64,000 bases of DNA from a virus, in the IMG/VR virus record IMGVR_UViG_3300025133_000040, positions 47,832-111,831 of that record. The stretch is one strand, 5' to 3'. This document shows, piece by piece, positions 39,306 to 45,740 of this stretch. Within the stretch, counting starts at the first letter, position 1. Each line of letters begins with the position of its first letter. Under the pieces are notes generated by a model. It did not search any database. It was not told where the DNA came from and saw only the letters and a program-made list of their open reading frames with translations. Made by a program: the position numbers and the translations under genes.

Positions 39306-39608
39306 TCAACAACTTCTATGCCCGCAGGCACAATCAACCTCAGAGACAGACCACGCTTCACGCCTTCCTAGCTTGATAACTTCATTGATTTTCTCAGACT
39401 CTACGATGCAACAAGCCATAAACCAAGCCTGAAACGCACCTTCGTCGTCCTTGAAAGCATATGCCATCTTAGCACACCGCTTAGCAAAGGCTTGAACATC
39501 ATCTGTTCTCGCTGAAAAATCTGTCTCTGTCAGCAACTCAATCATTGCTCCACCTTTATTCGGTGAAGAGTTGTCGCTGTGAATATATGTCTCTATAAGT
39601 CCAGGCAT
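39306..39608 (-). CDS. Hypothetical helical protein
   Basis: 100 residues. AAGG lies 7 bases before ATG 39608. Middle is helical (VQAFAKRCAKMAYAFKDDEG); the end CACGHRSC could bind metal. Not recognised. Confidence 0.6.
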   Translation of the reverse strand: MPGLIETYIHSDNSSPNKGGAMIELLTETDFSARTDDVQAFAKRCAKMAYAFKDDEGAFQAWFMACCIVESEKINEVIKLGRREAWSVSEVDCACGHRSC

Positions 39609-39617
39609 TAGGCCACC

Positions 39618-39785
39618 TTAAATCCAATCGTGATATTCCCGCTTTCCTGTGTACCCGCTGTATTCCCAATTGCATGTCAAGCACTTCTCCCAGTCGCCAG
39701 AGCTATCACGCTCGTGCTCGGAGTCGATACATTGCTGCATCGTTGTCTCTTCACAGTTTTCGCAGTATCGTTCATCATAATACAT
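39618..39785 (-). CDS. Small zinc-ribbon protein
   Basis: 55 residues. YCENCEETT and KCLTCNWEY are the two knuckles. Start ATG 39785 lies 3 bases after the 3' end of tRNA-Ile(GAU), so tRNA trimming would leave the message almost leaderless. Confidence 0.65.
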   Translation of the reverse strand: MYYDERYCENCEETTMQQCIDSEHERDSSGDWEKCLTCNWEYSGYTGKREYHDWI

Positions 39786-39788
39786 AAG

Positions 39789-39859
39789 TAGTCTTCCAGG
39801 GAGTCGAACCCCGCCAATCACCTTATCAGGGTGAGTCGCTCAACCAGAGCGCGAAGACC
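39789..39859 (-). tRNA. tRNA-Ile(GAU)
   Basis: Acceptor GGTCTTC/GAAGACT, D arm GCTC-TGGTT-GAGC, anticodon loop CTGATAA in TCACC/GGTGA, T loop TTCGACT. Confidence 0.85.
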
Positions 39860-39863
39860 ATGG

Positions 39864-39948
39864 GGGAAGGCTGGGGATTTGAACCCACATTCTCCCATAT
39901 GATAGCTTGTATCACAGGGCGCATTAACCACATATGCTATGCCCGACC
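39864..39948 (-). tRNA. Degenerate tRNA-like gene
   Basis: Good D arm GCAT-ATGTGGTTA-ATGC and T loop TTCAAAT, but acceptor and T stem have mismatches, and the anticodon arm GTGATA/TATCAT has a 5-nt loop CAAGC. A Leu(AAG) reading is possible but weak. Confidence 0.4.
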
Positions 39949-39953
39949 AAAAG

Positions 39954-40026
39954 GGTGATATGAGGGGGTTGAACCCTACTCTTCCTCGTTCACAGCGAGG
40001 CGTGCGACCGCTACACTAATACCACC
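39954..40026 (-). tRNA. tRNA-His(GUG)
   Basis: Acceptor GTGGTAT/ATATCAC with G-1 opposite C73, the His identity pair; anticodon loop CTGTGAA in CCTCG/CGAGG. Confidence 0.88.
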
Positions 40027-40032
40027 ATAAAG

Positions 40033-40102
40033 CAGGCTGTTGAGGAGTCGAACCCCATTCATTCGGGTTGGAACCGAAGACCTCTCCCAGGAGGAACAGC
40101 CT
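40033..40102 (-). tRNA. tRNA-Trp(CCA)
   Basis: Acceptor AGGCTGT/ACAGCCT, discriminator G, anticodon loop TTCCAAC in TTCGG/CCGAA, D loop 6 nt. Confidence 0.88.
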
Positions 40103-40112
40103 GTGATACTTC

Positions 40113-40463
40113 CTAATTAGGAAGCACTAATTTGTTTCCTGGTACAGCGATTTGAGGCTTCTCAAACACCATAGCCAAGTACATCTCTTCAATTTCTTCA
40201 ATTGGTTTTCCGCTTTGCAGGACGTGCTCAGTGGAAATGTCAATTCTATCTTCTTCTGTCCTCAACAGAGGAAACGGCTTAGCGAGCGCCGGTCCCTGCT
40301 CTGTCTCAATGAACTGATAAGCATACTTAAGCCTTATCCGTCCCTGTGTTTTACCACCGTCGTCCACGCCAATAATGTCGTGCCCAGCTAGTGTCTTGAC
40401 ATATACTAAACTGTTTTCAACTTCAGTATAACTAGGCTTCTTTACTTGCGTATCCTCTGGCAT
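40113..40463 (-). CDS. Conserved-looking hypothetical protein
   Basis: 116 residues from ATG 40463 (AGGA 7 bases upstream). LVYVKTLAGHDIIGVDDGGK begins a beta-barrel-like domain; the end is EEMYLAMVFEKPQIAVPG. A phage LSm-like fold is possible. Confidence 0.55.
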   Translation of the reverse strand: MPEDTQVKKPSYTEVENSLVYVKTLAGHDIIGVDDGGKTQGRIRLKYAYQFIETEQGPALAKPFPLLRTEEDRIDISTEHVLQSGKPIEEIEEMYLAMVFEKPQIAVPGNKLVLPN

Positions 40464-40576
40464 CTGCACTTCCTTTGTCGTAATCGACCTGTGATGTATC
40501 CTGTTAGTCCAATGCCACTAGCGAAGCTTAGTAACATAATTTCAAAAAACCCACCACAAATACATGATAGTAACAT
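40442..40576 (-). CDS. Small membrane protein
   Basis: 44 residues. Hydrophobic FFEIMLLSFASGIGLTGYI then a basic tail. AAGGA lies 9 bases before the ATG; 22-bp overlap with the next gene. Uncertain but plausible. Confidence 0.5.
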   Translation of the reverse strand: MLLSCICGGFFEIMLLSFASGIGLTGYITGRLRQRKCRCQRIRK

Positions 40577-40603
40577 TAGTTAAAGTCCTTGTGTTGAGCT
40601 TAG

Positions 40604-40675
40604 TAGCGCGACGGGGAATTGAACCCCGGTCTCAAGGTTGAAAACCTAGTATCCTAACCACTAGACGACCGCGCC
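40604..40675 (-). tRNA. tRNA-Glu(UUC)
   Basis: Acceptor GGCGCGG/TCGCGCT, anticodon loop TTTTCAA, T arm CGGGG-TTCAATT-CCCCG. First gene of the operon from 40714. Confidence 0.85.
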
Positions 40676-40686
40676 TTACTTCTTTA

Positions 40687-40714
40687 ATTATACACCTAAG
40701 TCGGCTGGAGTCAA
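40687..40714 (-). promoter_or_regulatory. Sigma70-type promoter of the second tRNA operon
   Basis: TTGACT (40714-40709), 16-bp spacer ending GGTG, TATAAT (40692-40687). Confidence 0.9.
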
Positions 40715-40930
40715 GTCTTCACTTAAAAGAATTTTCTTAACTGCGTCGGCCAACTCAAGGCCCGTCTCTTTTCTCTCAGCATCCTCCGCAAGCAACTCAC
40801 CCTTAAGGTGACCATCACAATAACACTCGTAAGCAAACTCGCTGTAGTCCTTTGGTTGAGTCATAAGCTCCTTACCAAACACCCCATGAGTAAGACCCGT
40901 CATCGTATAGCTTAGCTTCTGCTTCTTCAT
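40688..40930 (-). CDS. Small acidic protein
   Basis: 80 residues from ATG 40930. Contains EFAYECYCDGHLKGELLAED. Its last codons Gly-Val-TAA are the -10 element of the tRNA promoter. Unknown. Confidence 0.6.
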   Translation of the reverse strand: MKKQKLSYTMTGLTHGVFGKELMTQPKDYSEFAYECYCDGHLKGELLAEDAERKETGLELADAVKKILLSEDLTPADLGV

Positions 40931-40955
40931 TGCTTTCCCTTTCCTGTGCCTCAAG

Positions 40956-41027
40956 TAACCCATCTCAGAATCGAACTGAGTCTTAAAGGTTCAAAACCTC
41001 GCGTGCGAACCATTACACTAATGGGTA
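40956..41027 (-). tRNA. tRNA-Gln(UUG)
   Basis: Acceptor TACCCAT/ATGGGTT with an unpaired first position, anticodon loop TTTTGAA, T arm CTCAG-TTCGATT-CTGAG. Confidence 0.85.
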
Positions 41028-41040
41028 GTAATGCTACAAG

Positions 41041-41114
41041 TAAGAGCGGTGGGAATCGAACCCACACTATACGGAATTTAAACCCGCTCCCTCTTCCATT
41101 TGGGGCACGCTCTC
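41041..41114 (-). tRNA. tRNA-Leu(UAA) with short variable loop
   Basis: Acceptor GAGAGCG/CGCTCTT, D arm CCC/GGG, anticodon loop TTTAAAT in GCGGG/TCCGT, T arm GTGGG-TTCGATT-CCCAC. Variable loop only 5 nt, unlike normal class II Leu tRNA. Confidence 0.75.
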
Positions 41115-41115
41115 A

Positions 41116-41185
41116 TGGCAGTCGCAAATGGTCTCTCACCACTATCTCCCCTGGCCTGGGGCATTTTGCTTTAAACTACACGACT
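41116..41185 (-). tRNA. tRNA-shaped gene, 6-nt anticodon loop, G55
   Basis: Acceptor AGTCGTG/TGCGACT, then G and encoded CCA. Anticodon arm CCCC-AGGCCA-GGGG lacks U33; T arm AGTGG-TGAGAGA-CCATT has G55. Decoding is doubtful. Confidence 0.55.
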
Positions 41186-41189
41186 AAAG

Positions 41190-41261
41190 TAGGGACAGTT
41201 GGACTCGCACCAACAACCTCTGGCTTTTGAAACCAGTGCTCTACTATTTGGCTATGCCCCC
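41190..41261 (-). tRNA. tRNA-Leu(CAA), elbow variant A18/G55
   Basis: Acceptor GGGGGCA/TGTCCCT, anticodon loop TTCAAAA in CTGGT/GCCAG. D loop AATAGTA, T loop TGCGAGT. Short variable loop. Confidence 0.8.
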
Positions 41262-41266
41262 TTAAG

Positions 41267-41338
41267 TAGTGACGGCGGGACTCGCACCCGCAACCTCCTG
41301 TTCCTAAAACAGGTGCTCTACTATTTGGCTACGTCACC
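41267..41338 (-). tRNA. tRNA-Leu(UAG), elbow variant A18/G55
   Basis: Acceptor GGTGACG/CGTCACT, anticodon loop TTTAGGA in CCTGT/ACAGG. D loop AATAGTA, T loop TGCGAGT. Short variable loop. Confidence 0.8.
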
Positions 41339-41344
41339 ATAATT

Positions 41345-41415
41345 ATAACACTACAGGATTCGAGACCTGCACCTCCTCCGCTCATGGAGACGAACCTCAA
41401 TTAGTCTAAGTGCCA
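41345..41415 (-). tRNA. tRNA-like, possibly Leu(GAG), odd loops
   Basis: Acceptor TGGCACT/AGTGTTA, normal D arm GAC/GTC. Anticodon arm TCTCC/GGAGG with 6-nt loop ATGAGC containing GAG after U; T loop 8 nt (TCTCGAAT). Confidence 0.5.
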
Positions 41416-41420
41416 TAAAG

Positions 41421-41492
41421 CTGCCGCTGCGGGAGTTGCACCCACATTTCCCTGATGTTTGTCAGGTTGCCCTACTGTTGGACGAAGCGACA
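41421..41492 (-). tRNA. tRNA-shaped gene, elbow variant, 6-nt anticodon loop
   Basis: Acceptor TGTCGCT/AGCGGCA, discriminator G, D arm GTCC-AACAGTA-GGGC, T arm GTGGG-TGCAACT-CCCGC. Anticodon arm CCTGA-CAAACA-TCAGG has no U33. Decoding doubtful. Confidence 0.55.
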
Positions 41493-41610
41493 TCAAAGCA
41501 ACTCTGTACCATCCCAACATACGCTTTCGCAAGACAGACTACAGGAAGGTGGTAAGCCGTATCCTGCGTACTTTTCATCTCATCACGCCGTATGCGGGCA
41601 AAGCCGCAAG
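41493..41610 (-). other. Non-coding spacer, probably structured
   Basis: 118 bases between tRNA-Asn and the next tRNA-like gene. GCATACG pairs with CGTATGT, GCGT with ACGC and CAGGA with TCCTG, a possible cloverleaf-like fold that I cannot assign. Confidence 0.35.
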
Positions 41611-41683
41611 CTCTCAGTCCAGGTAACGCTCCTGGCAACATCTGGTTAACAGCCAGCGCCGTTCACTTGCTCGGTCACTGAGA
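41611..41683 (-). tRNA. tRNA-Asn(GUU), elbow variant
   Basis: Acceptor TCTCAGT/ACTGAGA, discriminator G, anticodon loop CTGTTAA, T arm CCAGG-AGCGTTA-CCTGG with G55 and A54. D loop AGCAAGTGAA lacks GG. Easily missed by T-loop-based searches. Confidence 0.7.
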
Positions 41684-41707
41684 GTGTTGTGTCATGCTTG
41701 TTCTTAA

Positions 41708-41735
41708 AGTATAACACGGTTTCAGTTGGGGTCAA
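41708..41735 (-). promoter_or_regulatory. Sigma70-type promoter of the Leu/Asn tRNA operon
   Basis: TTGACC (41735-41730), 16-bp spacer, TATACT (41713-41708). Confidence 0.85.
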
Positions 41736-41737
41736 CC

Positions 41738-42697
41738 CTAATCTTGAGGATATGTCCAACAATTTTCACATGGTGTTCCCTTTAGGTCTTTGGAAAGCAT
41801 TGCCTTCCTCAAATCCTGGTACTTCTGGCTATGCCAAGCCTCCATAAATGTCACTTCGTTTAAATCACCCATATCAAACTCATGGGTATGATTGAAACAA
41901 CAACCAGACATTTTACCGTCCCATGTGATTCTCGCCTCCCTAAAGAGAGCGAAGCATAAATCGGTCGTAAACGGTGCCCCGTAGCGACCAAAGTTTCCGA
42001 TGACGGGCTTCTTACCCATCGCCTCCATCTGTTCTAAATTAAGACCCGCCTGAGAGTACAAAGGAAGCCAGTAGTGCTCGTCCACATAGGGCCTCAGCTC
42101 TGCCACACTCTCTTCCATCTTCTCAAACTGCTCACCGTCATAGCGGATACTAGACAGGTACAAGCCACAGTCAGCCCCAAGTTCTTCTCGTACAGCGTAT
42201 GCGTCCTTAATGTTCTGGACCACTATATGAAAGTTTTTACCTGGAACTCTAGCCATTTCCTCAAACTGTTCTTCGTCTGAGCTGTTGAAACTAAACTTCA
42301 GACTGTCAAGTCCAGCCTCCATGCACTTTCTAACTGTTTCTTTCTTAGCTAACCGTCCGTTGGTTGTTAAGAATACATATGGGAACTTACAAACATTCTT
42401 AGCGTAATCAATTGCTTCCGGCAACCACTTACACAAGAATGACTCCCCTAGGAAAAACAACCCAATCTCTTCTACTCCGCTATCCCTTGCGTCTTTAACA
42501 GCCTTCTTAAAAAACTCTTTGTCCATTTCTGATTGCTCTCGCAACTTCAATGCCGTAGCGCAAAAGCTACATCGAAAATCACAATGAGCAGTAAGCTCGA
42601 TTTTCAAGGCGTGTGGACAAGGAGGCGTAACTGATTGACACTCTTCTGGAATTACCGTCACATTGTCAATTTTATCAGTGATTGTTCTTTTTTCCAC
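41738..42697 (-). CDS. Radical SAM/SPASM protein
   Basis: 319 residues. CDFRCSFC is the CX3CX2C cluster motif; the C-terminal CFALFREARITWDGKMSGCC plus CENC is a SPASM-type auxiliary cluster. Such enzymes modify peptides or small molecules. FFLGESFLCKW is the Gly-rich SAM contact. Target unknown. Confidence 0.88.
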   Translation of the reverse strand: MEKRTITDKIDNVTVIPEECQSVTPPCPHALKIELTAHCDFRCSFCATALKLREQSEMDKEFFKKAVKDARDSGVEEIGLFFLGESFLCKWLPEAIDYAKNVCKFPYVFLTTNGRLAKKETVRKCMEAGLDSLKFSFNSSDEEQFEEMARVPGKNFHIVVQNIKDAYAVREELGADCGLYLSSIRYDGEQFEKMEESVAELRPYVDEHYWLPLYSQAGLNLEQMEAMGKKPVIGNFGRYGAPFTTDLCFALFREARITWDGKMSGCCFNHTHEFDMGDLNEVTFMEAWHSQKYQDLRKAMLSKDLKGTPCENCWTYPQD

Positions 42698-42710
42698 GCT
42701 TAGTTCCTTA

Positions 42711-42980
42711 TTATTCGTCGAGTTCCGATACTATAATACATTTATTAGTATCTGTATATTCCGAACCCGCAGTCATTGCTCCAGGCCCTTCAACTCCGCT
42801 GTAGTAATAGCTTTGATTAATGGCACTAATGCCATTTGATACGTTTTCTAGCTCGTTAAGCATAGCAGTACGAACACTTGTCAAACCTGTCACTAACCCC
42901 GCCACCAATATGCCGCTAAGCATAATATATTCAGCAGAAATAATCCCGCCGATTTCATCGTTCCATAGTCTTTGTAGCAT
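42711..42980 (-). CDS. Flp-type pilin-like protein
   Basis: 89 residues. A short N-terminus with Glu (WNDEIGGIISAEYIM) leads into a hydrophobic helix SGILVAGLVTGLTSV, then LENVSNGISAINQSYYYS. This is the Flp/TadE-like prepilin plan, similar to small proteins I know from planctomycetes. In a phage it may mimic or jam host pili. Host inference is tentative. Confidence 0.6.
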   Translation of the reverse strand: MLQRLWNDEIGGIISAEYIMLSGILVAGLVTGLTSVRTAMLNELENVSNGISAINQSYYYSGVEGPGAMTAGSEYTDTNKCIIVSELDE

Positions 42981-43015
42981 GACTTATGTCTCTCTATATT
43001 AATAATTAATTGCAA

Positions 43016-43086
43016 GTTTGACCGCAGGAATCGAACCTGCCCCTCCTACTACGAGCAGGCGTGCTACCACCATACACTTGGTCGCA
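43016..43086 (-). tRNA. tRNA-Thr(CGU)-like, weak acceptor
   Basis: T arm GCAGG-TTCGATT-CCTGC and D arm GTG/CAC good; anticodon loop CTCGTAG with a 4-bp stem. Acceptor pairs only GACC/GGTC; the outer three pairs fail. Confidence 0.5.
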
Positions 43087-43087
43087 G

Positions 43088-43159
43088 TAGGGTATCGGAG
43101 AGTCGAACTCCGCGCTCCCTGCTCCCAAAGCAGGTGTCACACCCCGCGACTTATACCCT
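43088..43159 (-). tRNA. tRNA-Pro(UGG)
   Basis: Acceptor AGGGTAT/ATACCCT, D arm GTC/GAC, anticodon loop TTTGGGA in CCTGC/GCAGG, T arm CGGAG-TTCGACT-CTCCG. Confidence 0.9.
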
Positions 43160-43163
43160 AGAC

Positions 43164-43421
43164 TTATCTTTTACTAACAGATGGGCCATAAACCCCTCCG
43201 CTAATCCTCCAAAGTTTCTTAGCCTTTCTTAAGGAGGTAGCAAATTCATCAGCTTCTTCCTTTGTTGGAAAAGCTTCTACTTCTTTATTTAGTTCTCCAA
43301 GAACCCCATAATTACAAAACCAAATCGACCCCCAAGTTACATACCAAAGTTGAATTGCTTCAACCGTGTGTGTTTCATTGGAGACCAAGGTCTCAATCTT
43401 TTTCTTCTTAAACGGCCACAT
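43164..43421 (-). CDS. Hypothetical small protein
   Basis: 85 residues from ATG 43421 (AAAGG 5 bases upstream). Starts MWPFKKKKIETLV; contains AFPTKEEADEFATSLRKAKK. Not recognised. Confidence 0.65.
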   Translation of the reverse strand: MWPFKKKKIETLVSNETHTVEAIQLWYVTWGSIWFCNYGVLGELNKEVEAFPTKEEADEFATSLRKAKKLWRISGGVYGPSVSKR

Positions 43422-43453
43422 AGCAACCTTTCTTTCCTGTTTCAAATTCCTAG

Positions 43454-43470
43454 GTGAGCAAAGCTCACAG
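43454..43470 (-). other. Hairpin after tRNA-Tyr
   Basis: GTGAGC/GCTCAC, 3-nt loop, immediately 3' of tRNA-Tyr. A sister hairpin follows tRNA-Arg(UCG) at 43772-43787. Confidence 0.5.
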
Positions 43471-43555
43471 TGAGAAGTAAGGGAATCGAACCCCCTGCCG
43501 CCACCGCACATATTAATGGCCAGTGGGCTACAACCACCGATGCGGAATACCTCTC
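43471..43555 (-). tRNA. tRNA-Tyr(GUA), D arm almost absent
   Basis: Acceptor GAGAGGT/ACTTCTC, anticodon arm GGTGG-TTGTAGC-CCACT, long variable region, T loop TTCGATT. Only 10 nt separate acceptor and anticodon stems. Confidence 0.7.
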
Positions 43556-43692
43556 ATGTTTTGCCAATAGTTACCGTCCACGGTTCTCTAGTAACTATTT
43601 ATTCCTGATGATTCAGAGCAACCCGAACCAGCTCTCAGCCTTTATCAGCGAACTTTCATAACTACCTACCGTCAGCAGTTATTACAAGCAAG
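43556..43692 (-). other. Non-coding, structured stretch
   Basis: 137 bases. ATAGTTAC/GTAACTAT (8 bp) encloses ACCG-TGGA-CGGT; ATAACT/AGTTAT and AGAGC/GCTCT hairpins follow. The heptamer GACGGTA occurs twice. No gene. Confidence 0.4.
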
Positions 43693-43765
43693 CCACCTAG
43701 ACGGGAGTCGAACCCGCAACGCTCCGGTAGACAACCGGACCCCATTACCGTATGGGCTCTAGGCG
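43693..43765 (-). tRNA. tRNA-Asp(GUC)
   Basis: Acceptor CGCCTAG/CTAGGTG, discriminator G, anticodon loop TTGTCTA in TCCGG/CCGGA, T arm GCGGG-TTCGACT-CCCGT. Confidence 0.9.
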
Positions 43766-43771
43766 AAATAA

Positions 43772-43787
43772 GTGAGCGTTAGCTCAC
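43772..43787 (-). other. Hairpin after tRNA-Arg(UCG)
   Basis: GTGAGC/GCTCAC with a 4-nt loop; same stem as at 43454-43470. Confidence 0.5.
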
Positions 43788-43789
43788 AG

Positions 43790-43861
43790 TAGGCAACCAG
43801 GGAATCGAACCCCATCCGATGCGTCCGAAGCGCATTGTGCTATCCATCACACCCGTCACCC
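43790..43861 (-). tRNA. tRNA-Arg(UCG)
   Basis: Acceptor GGGTGAC/GTTGCCT, anticodon loop CTTCGGA in ATGCG/CGCAT, T loop TTCGATT. Confidence 0.88.
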
Positions 43862-43865
43862 AAAG

Positions 43866-43938
43866 TGGTGCCCTAGGGAATCGAACCCTACTACGCCGAA
43901 CTTCAACCGGCTGCCGTCACCAGATTAGCTAGGACACC
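43866..43938 (-). tRNA. tRNA-Phe(GAA)
   Basis: Acceptor GGTGTCC/GGGCACC, anticodon loop TTGAAGT in GCCGG/TCGGC, T arm TAGGG-TTCGATT-CCCTA. Confidence 0.88.
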
Positions 43939-43957
43939 ATAATATTCATGTTCAAAC

Positions 43958-44197
43958 TTACCCATGACCATTACTGTCCTCTTGCAAGGACTTGTAATGT
44001 TCTTTACTCTTTTTCTGCCAAAAGGACACTTGGCCTACCGCAATCGGAAAGAAGTCATAGACTTCAACCAAGTTCTCGTAGGTAAAATGGGCATATGAAG
44101 GAAACTCACTACCCATAGGTCTGTAGACCCCGCCGTGTTCCTCAACATACTCAAAAATACAGCTATCATCAGGTCTCACTAAGTATCTCGCCTTCAT
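43958..44197 (-). CDS. Hypothetical protein
   Basis: 79 residues (MKARYLVRPDDSCIFEYVEE ...). ATG overlaps the upstream stop (ATGA). Encoded inside the tRNA operon. Not recognised. Confidence 0.62.
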   Translation of the reverse strand: MKARYLVRPDDSCIFEYVEEHGGVYRPMGSEFPSYAHFTYENLVEVYDFFPIAVGQVSFWQKKSKEHYKSLQEDSNGHG

Positions 44198-44358
44198 TGG
44201 ATGGTCTCACCCTCATGCCCAGTAATTGCAGGCATAAACGCTCTTGCAAGCTCAGCTCGCCGTTCTGCCCAATCATCTTTAGACTTGCTAAAAACAGCCA
44301 TTAAGCTATCTGCACACTCCAAAGCCAACTCAAACGCATCTACTGAACCATCGCTCAT
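44194..44358 (-). CDS. Small acidic helical protein
   Basis: 54 residues, starting MSDGSVDAFELALECADSLM. AAAGGA precedes the ATG. Probably folds as one or two helices. Unknown. Confidence 0.62.
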   Translation of the reverse strand: MSDGSVDAFELALECADSLMAVFSKSKDDWAERRAELARAFMPAITGHEGETIQ

Positions 44359-44379
44359 ACATATTTTCCTTTTATGTTA

Positions 44380-44543
44380 TAGCTAAGGCACCTTCGTTAG
44401 GGTGCTAAAATGAAAAAAGCGTCACCAATTATGCTGCGCGGAGGTCCGTACCCTTATCGGCCCCATTATCATTACCATGATAAAAGGCGAGACGTTCGGG
44501 TTTTTGGGCCAACGGCCATAAATTGATTAAAGTATTCATAGAG
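44380..44543 (-). other. Non-coding stretch with hairpins
   Basis: 164 bases. GGCC-GTT-GGCC and TATCAT-GGTA-ATGATA hairpins, and six T near 44413 after a weak stem that could be a poor terminator. No gene seen. Confidence 0.35.
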
Positions 44544-44615
44544 CATCCGGTAGGGGAGTCGAACCCCTGTCCGCTGATAGAGAATCAGCTATCCTAGCCA
44601 CTAGACGAACCGGAC
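44544..44615 (-). tRNA. tRNA-Glu(CUC)
   Basis: Acceptor GTCCGGT/ACCGGAT, discriminator G, anticodon loop TTCTCTA in GCTGA/TCAGC, T arm AGGGG-TTCGACT-CCCCT. Confidence 0.9.
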
Positions 44616-44652
44616 AAAAGTGAGGAGAAGCTTTCTTCTCCTGACTATTATA

Positions 44653-44680
44653 AGTATACACCCAAAACGCCTGGAGTCAA
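44653..44680 (-). promoter_or_regulatory. Sigma70-type promoter of the third tRNA operon
   Basis: TTGACT (44680-44675), 16-bp spacer, TATACT (44658-44653). The TGA in TTGACT stops the GNAT gene. Confidence 0.88.
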
Positions 44681-45114
44681 CTATAATTCAGAAAAACTTT
44701 TTCACGAACCATTGGATAGTAGTCCCCAGTAACGCCAGTAGCCCTAAATCCCATCTTTTTAAGGAACAACTGACCCCTTAAATTATCGTCCCGAACCTCA
44801 AATTCGATACGATTGCGACTAGGACGAAACTTTGCCAACATTTTATCCATCATTCTTGTGCCAACCTTCCGGCGGCGAAAATCCTCATGGACAGCAAATG
44901 TTATCATATAATACTTTTCTTTCATAAGCTCGTAAAGCATATAGCCAGCAAGCTCATCATTTAATGTCGCAACCAGTCCGATACAGTTCCTTCTTTTAAG
45001 TATGTCGGTAAATTCCTGTCGCGTCATAGGGTCGTCAAAACACATCCACTCCGTCTGAGAAACCCAATCCATATCCGCTGCAATCATCCACCTCATAAAA
45101 AACTTGTCGGTCAT
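44677..45114 (-). CDS. GNAT acetyltransferase, RimI-like
   Basis: 145 residues. MITFAVHEDFRRRKVGTRMM is the acetyl-CoA-binding Q/RxxGxG/A region, followed by RIEFEVRDDNLRGQLFLKKM and FRATGVTGDYY. RimI acetylates ribosomal protein N-termini in bacteria; here the target is unknown. First gene after the promoter at 45131. Confidence 0.85.
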   Translation of the reverse strand: MTDKFFMRWMIAADMDWVSQTEWMCFDDPMTRQEFTDILKRRNCIGLVATLNDELAGYMLYELMKEKYYMITFAVHEDFRRRKVGTRMMDKMLAKFRPSRNRIEFEVRDDNLRGQLFLKKMGFRATGVTGDYYPMVREKVFLNYS

Positions 45115-45130
45115 CGTTGCTTGTCTCCAT

Positions 45131-45158
45131 GATTATACAGGTAATCCAGCTAGGGTCA
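45131..45158 (-). promoter_or_regulatory. Sigma70-type promoter
   Basis: TTGACC (45158-45153), 16-bp spacer, TATAAT (45136-45131). The -35 holds the TGA of the GT29-like gene. Confidence 0.85.
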
Positions 45159-45740
45159 AGGGAGTATTCTCACTTTTCCCAAATCAATTTGCTTTTGAAT
45201 GTATGCCGCCTCTTTTCCCCAGTTGTGCCCCCTGGACCCAACCCCGCTTTTTGGGTAGTAGTGCTTGAACTGCCCCTTATACCCCTCCACGTAGTCAAAC
45301 CCAGTGATATAAAAGGGCCTATCTAACACATCACAGAAGTACCCTATAGCTAATACACCTACAGAGCACCACTCCTTGCTTGGTTGGTTTATTCCTACTG
45401 CCTCACCAATTTTCTGACAGAACCCCGAACCCACATGTACGTATTTTTTATTATAGATGTTTCGTACGTTCTTAGCTCGTCCGTTCATAGACGCTGTGCC
45501 GCTACAATATGTGACAAAATTTATTACCTTTTTCAGGTCTGGAGCCTTACACCAATGAACGTCGTGGGTCGAGCGACGACAAAAGTAGTCAACTCGCTCG
45601 CCGCAGTCCCTCTCGAAACCCTTAACAACATAGTTGTTCATGCGAGACACAACACCAAAGGAATCAATCACCTCTCCCTTTCTCTTGTCTTTCAGGGTGG
45701 AGCCGTTACCAACTAGAATAAGCGTCTTTGAATAACTCAT
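45156..45740 (-). CDS. GT29 sialyltransferase-like protein
   Basis: 194 residues. LILVGNGSTLKDKRKGEVID, then FGVVSRMNNYVVKGFERDCG, match the L-sialylmotif of GT29; FYITGFDY lies near the S-motif position. GT29 uses CMP-sialic acid or CMP-KDO-like donors, which suits the adjacent CMP-sugar synthetase. Confidence 0.7.
   Translation of the reverse strand: MSYSKTLILVGNGSTLKDKRKGEVIDSFGVVSRMNNYVVKGFERDCGERVDYFCRRSTHDVHWCKAPDLKKVINFVTYCSGTASMNGRAKNVRNIYNKKYVHVGSGFCQKIGEAVGINQPSKEWCSVGVLAIGYFCDVLDRPFYITGFDYVEGYKGQFKHYYPKSGVGSRGHNWGKEAAYIQKQIDLGKVRILP

Noticed and set aside
41041-41114. Ochre suppressor tRNA
   Set aside because: Shifting the loop to give anticodon UUA breaks the stem; the best pairing gives UAA for Leu.
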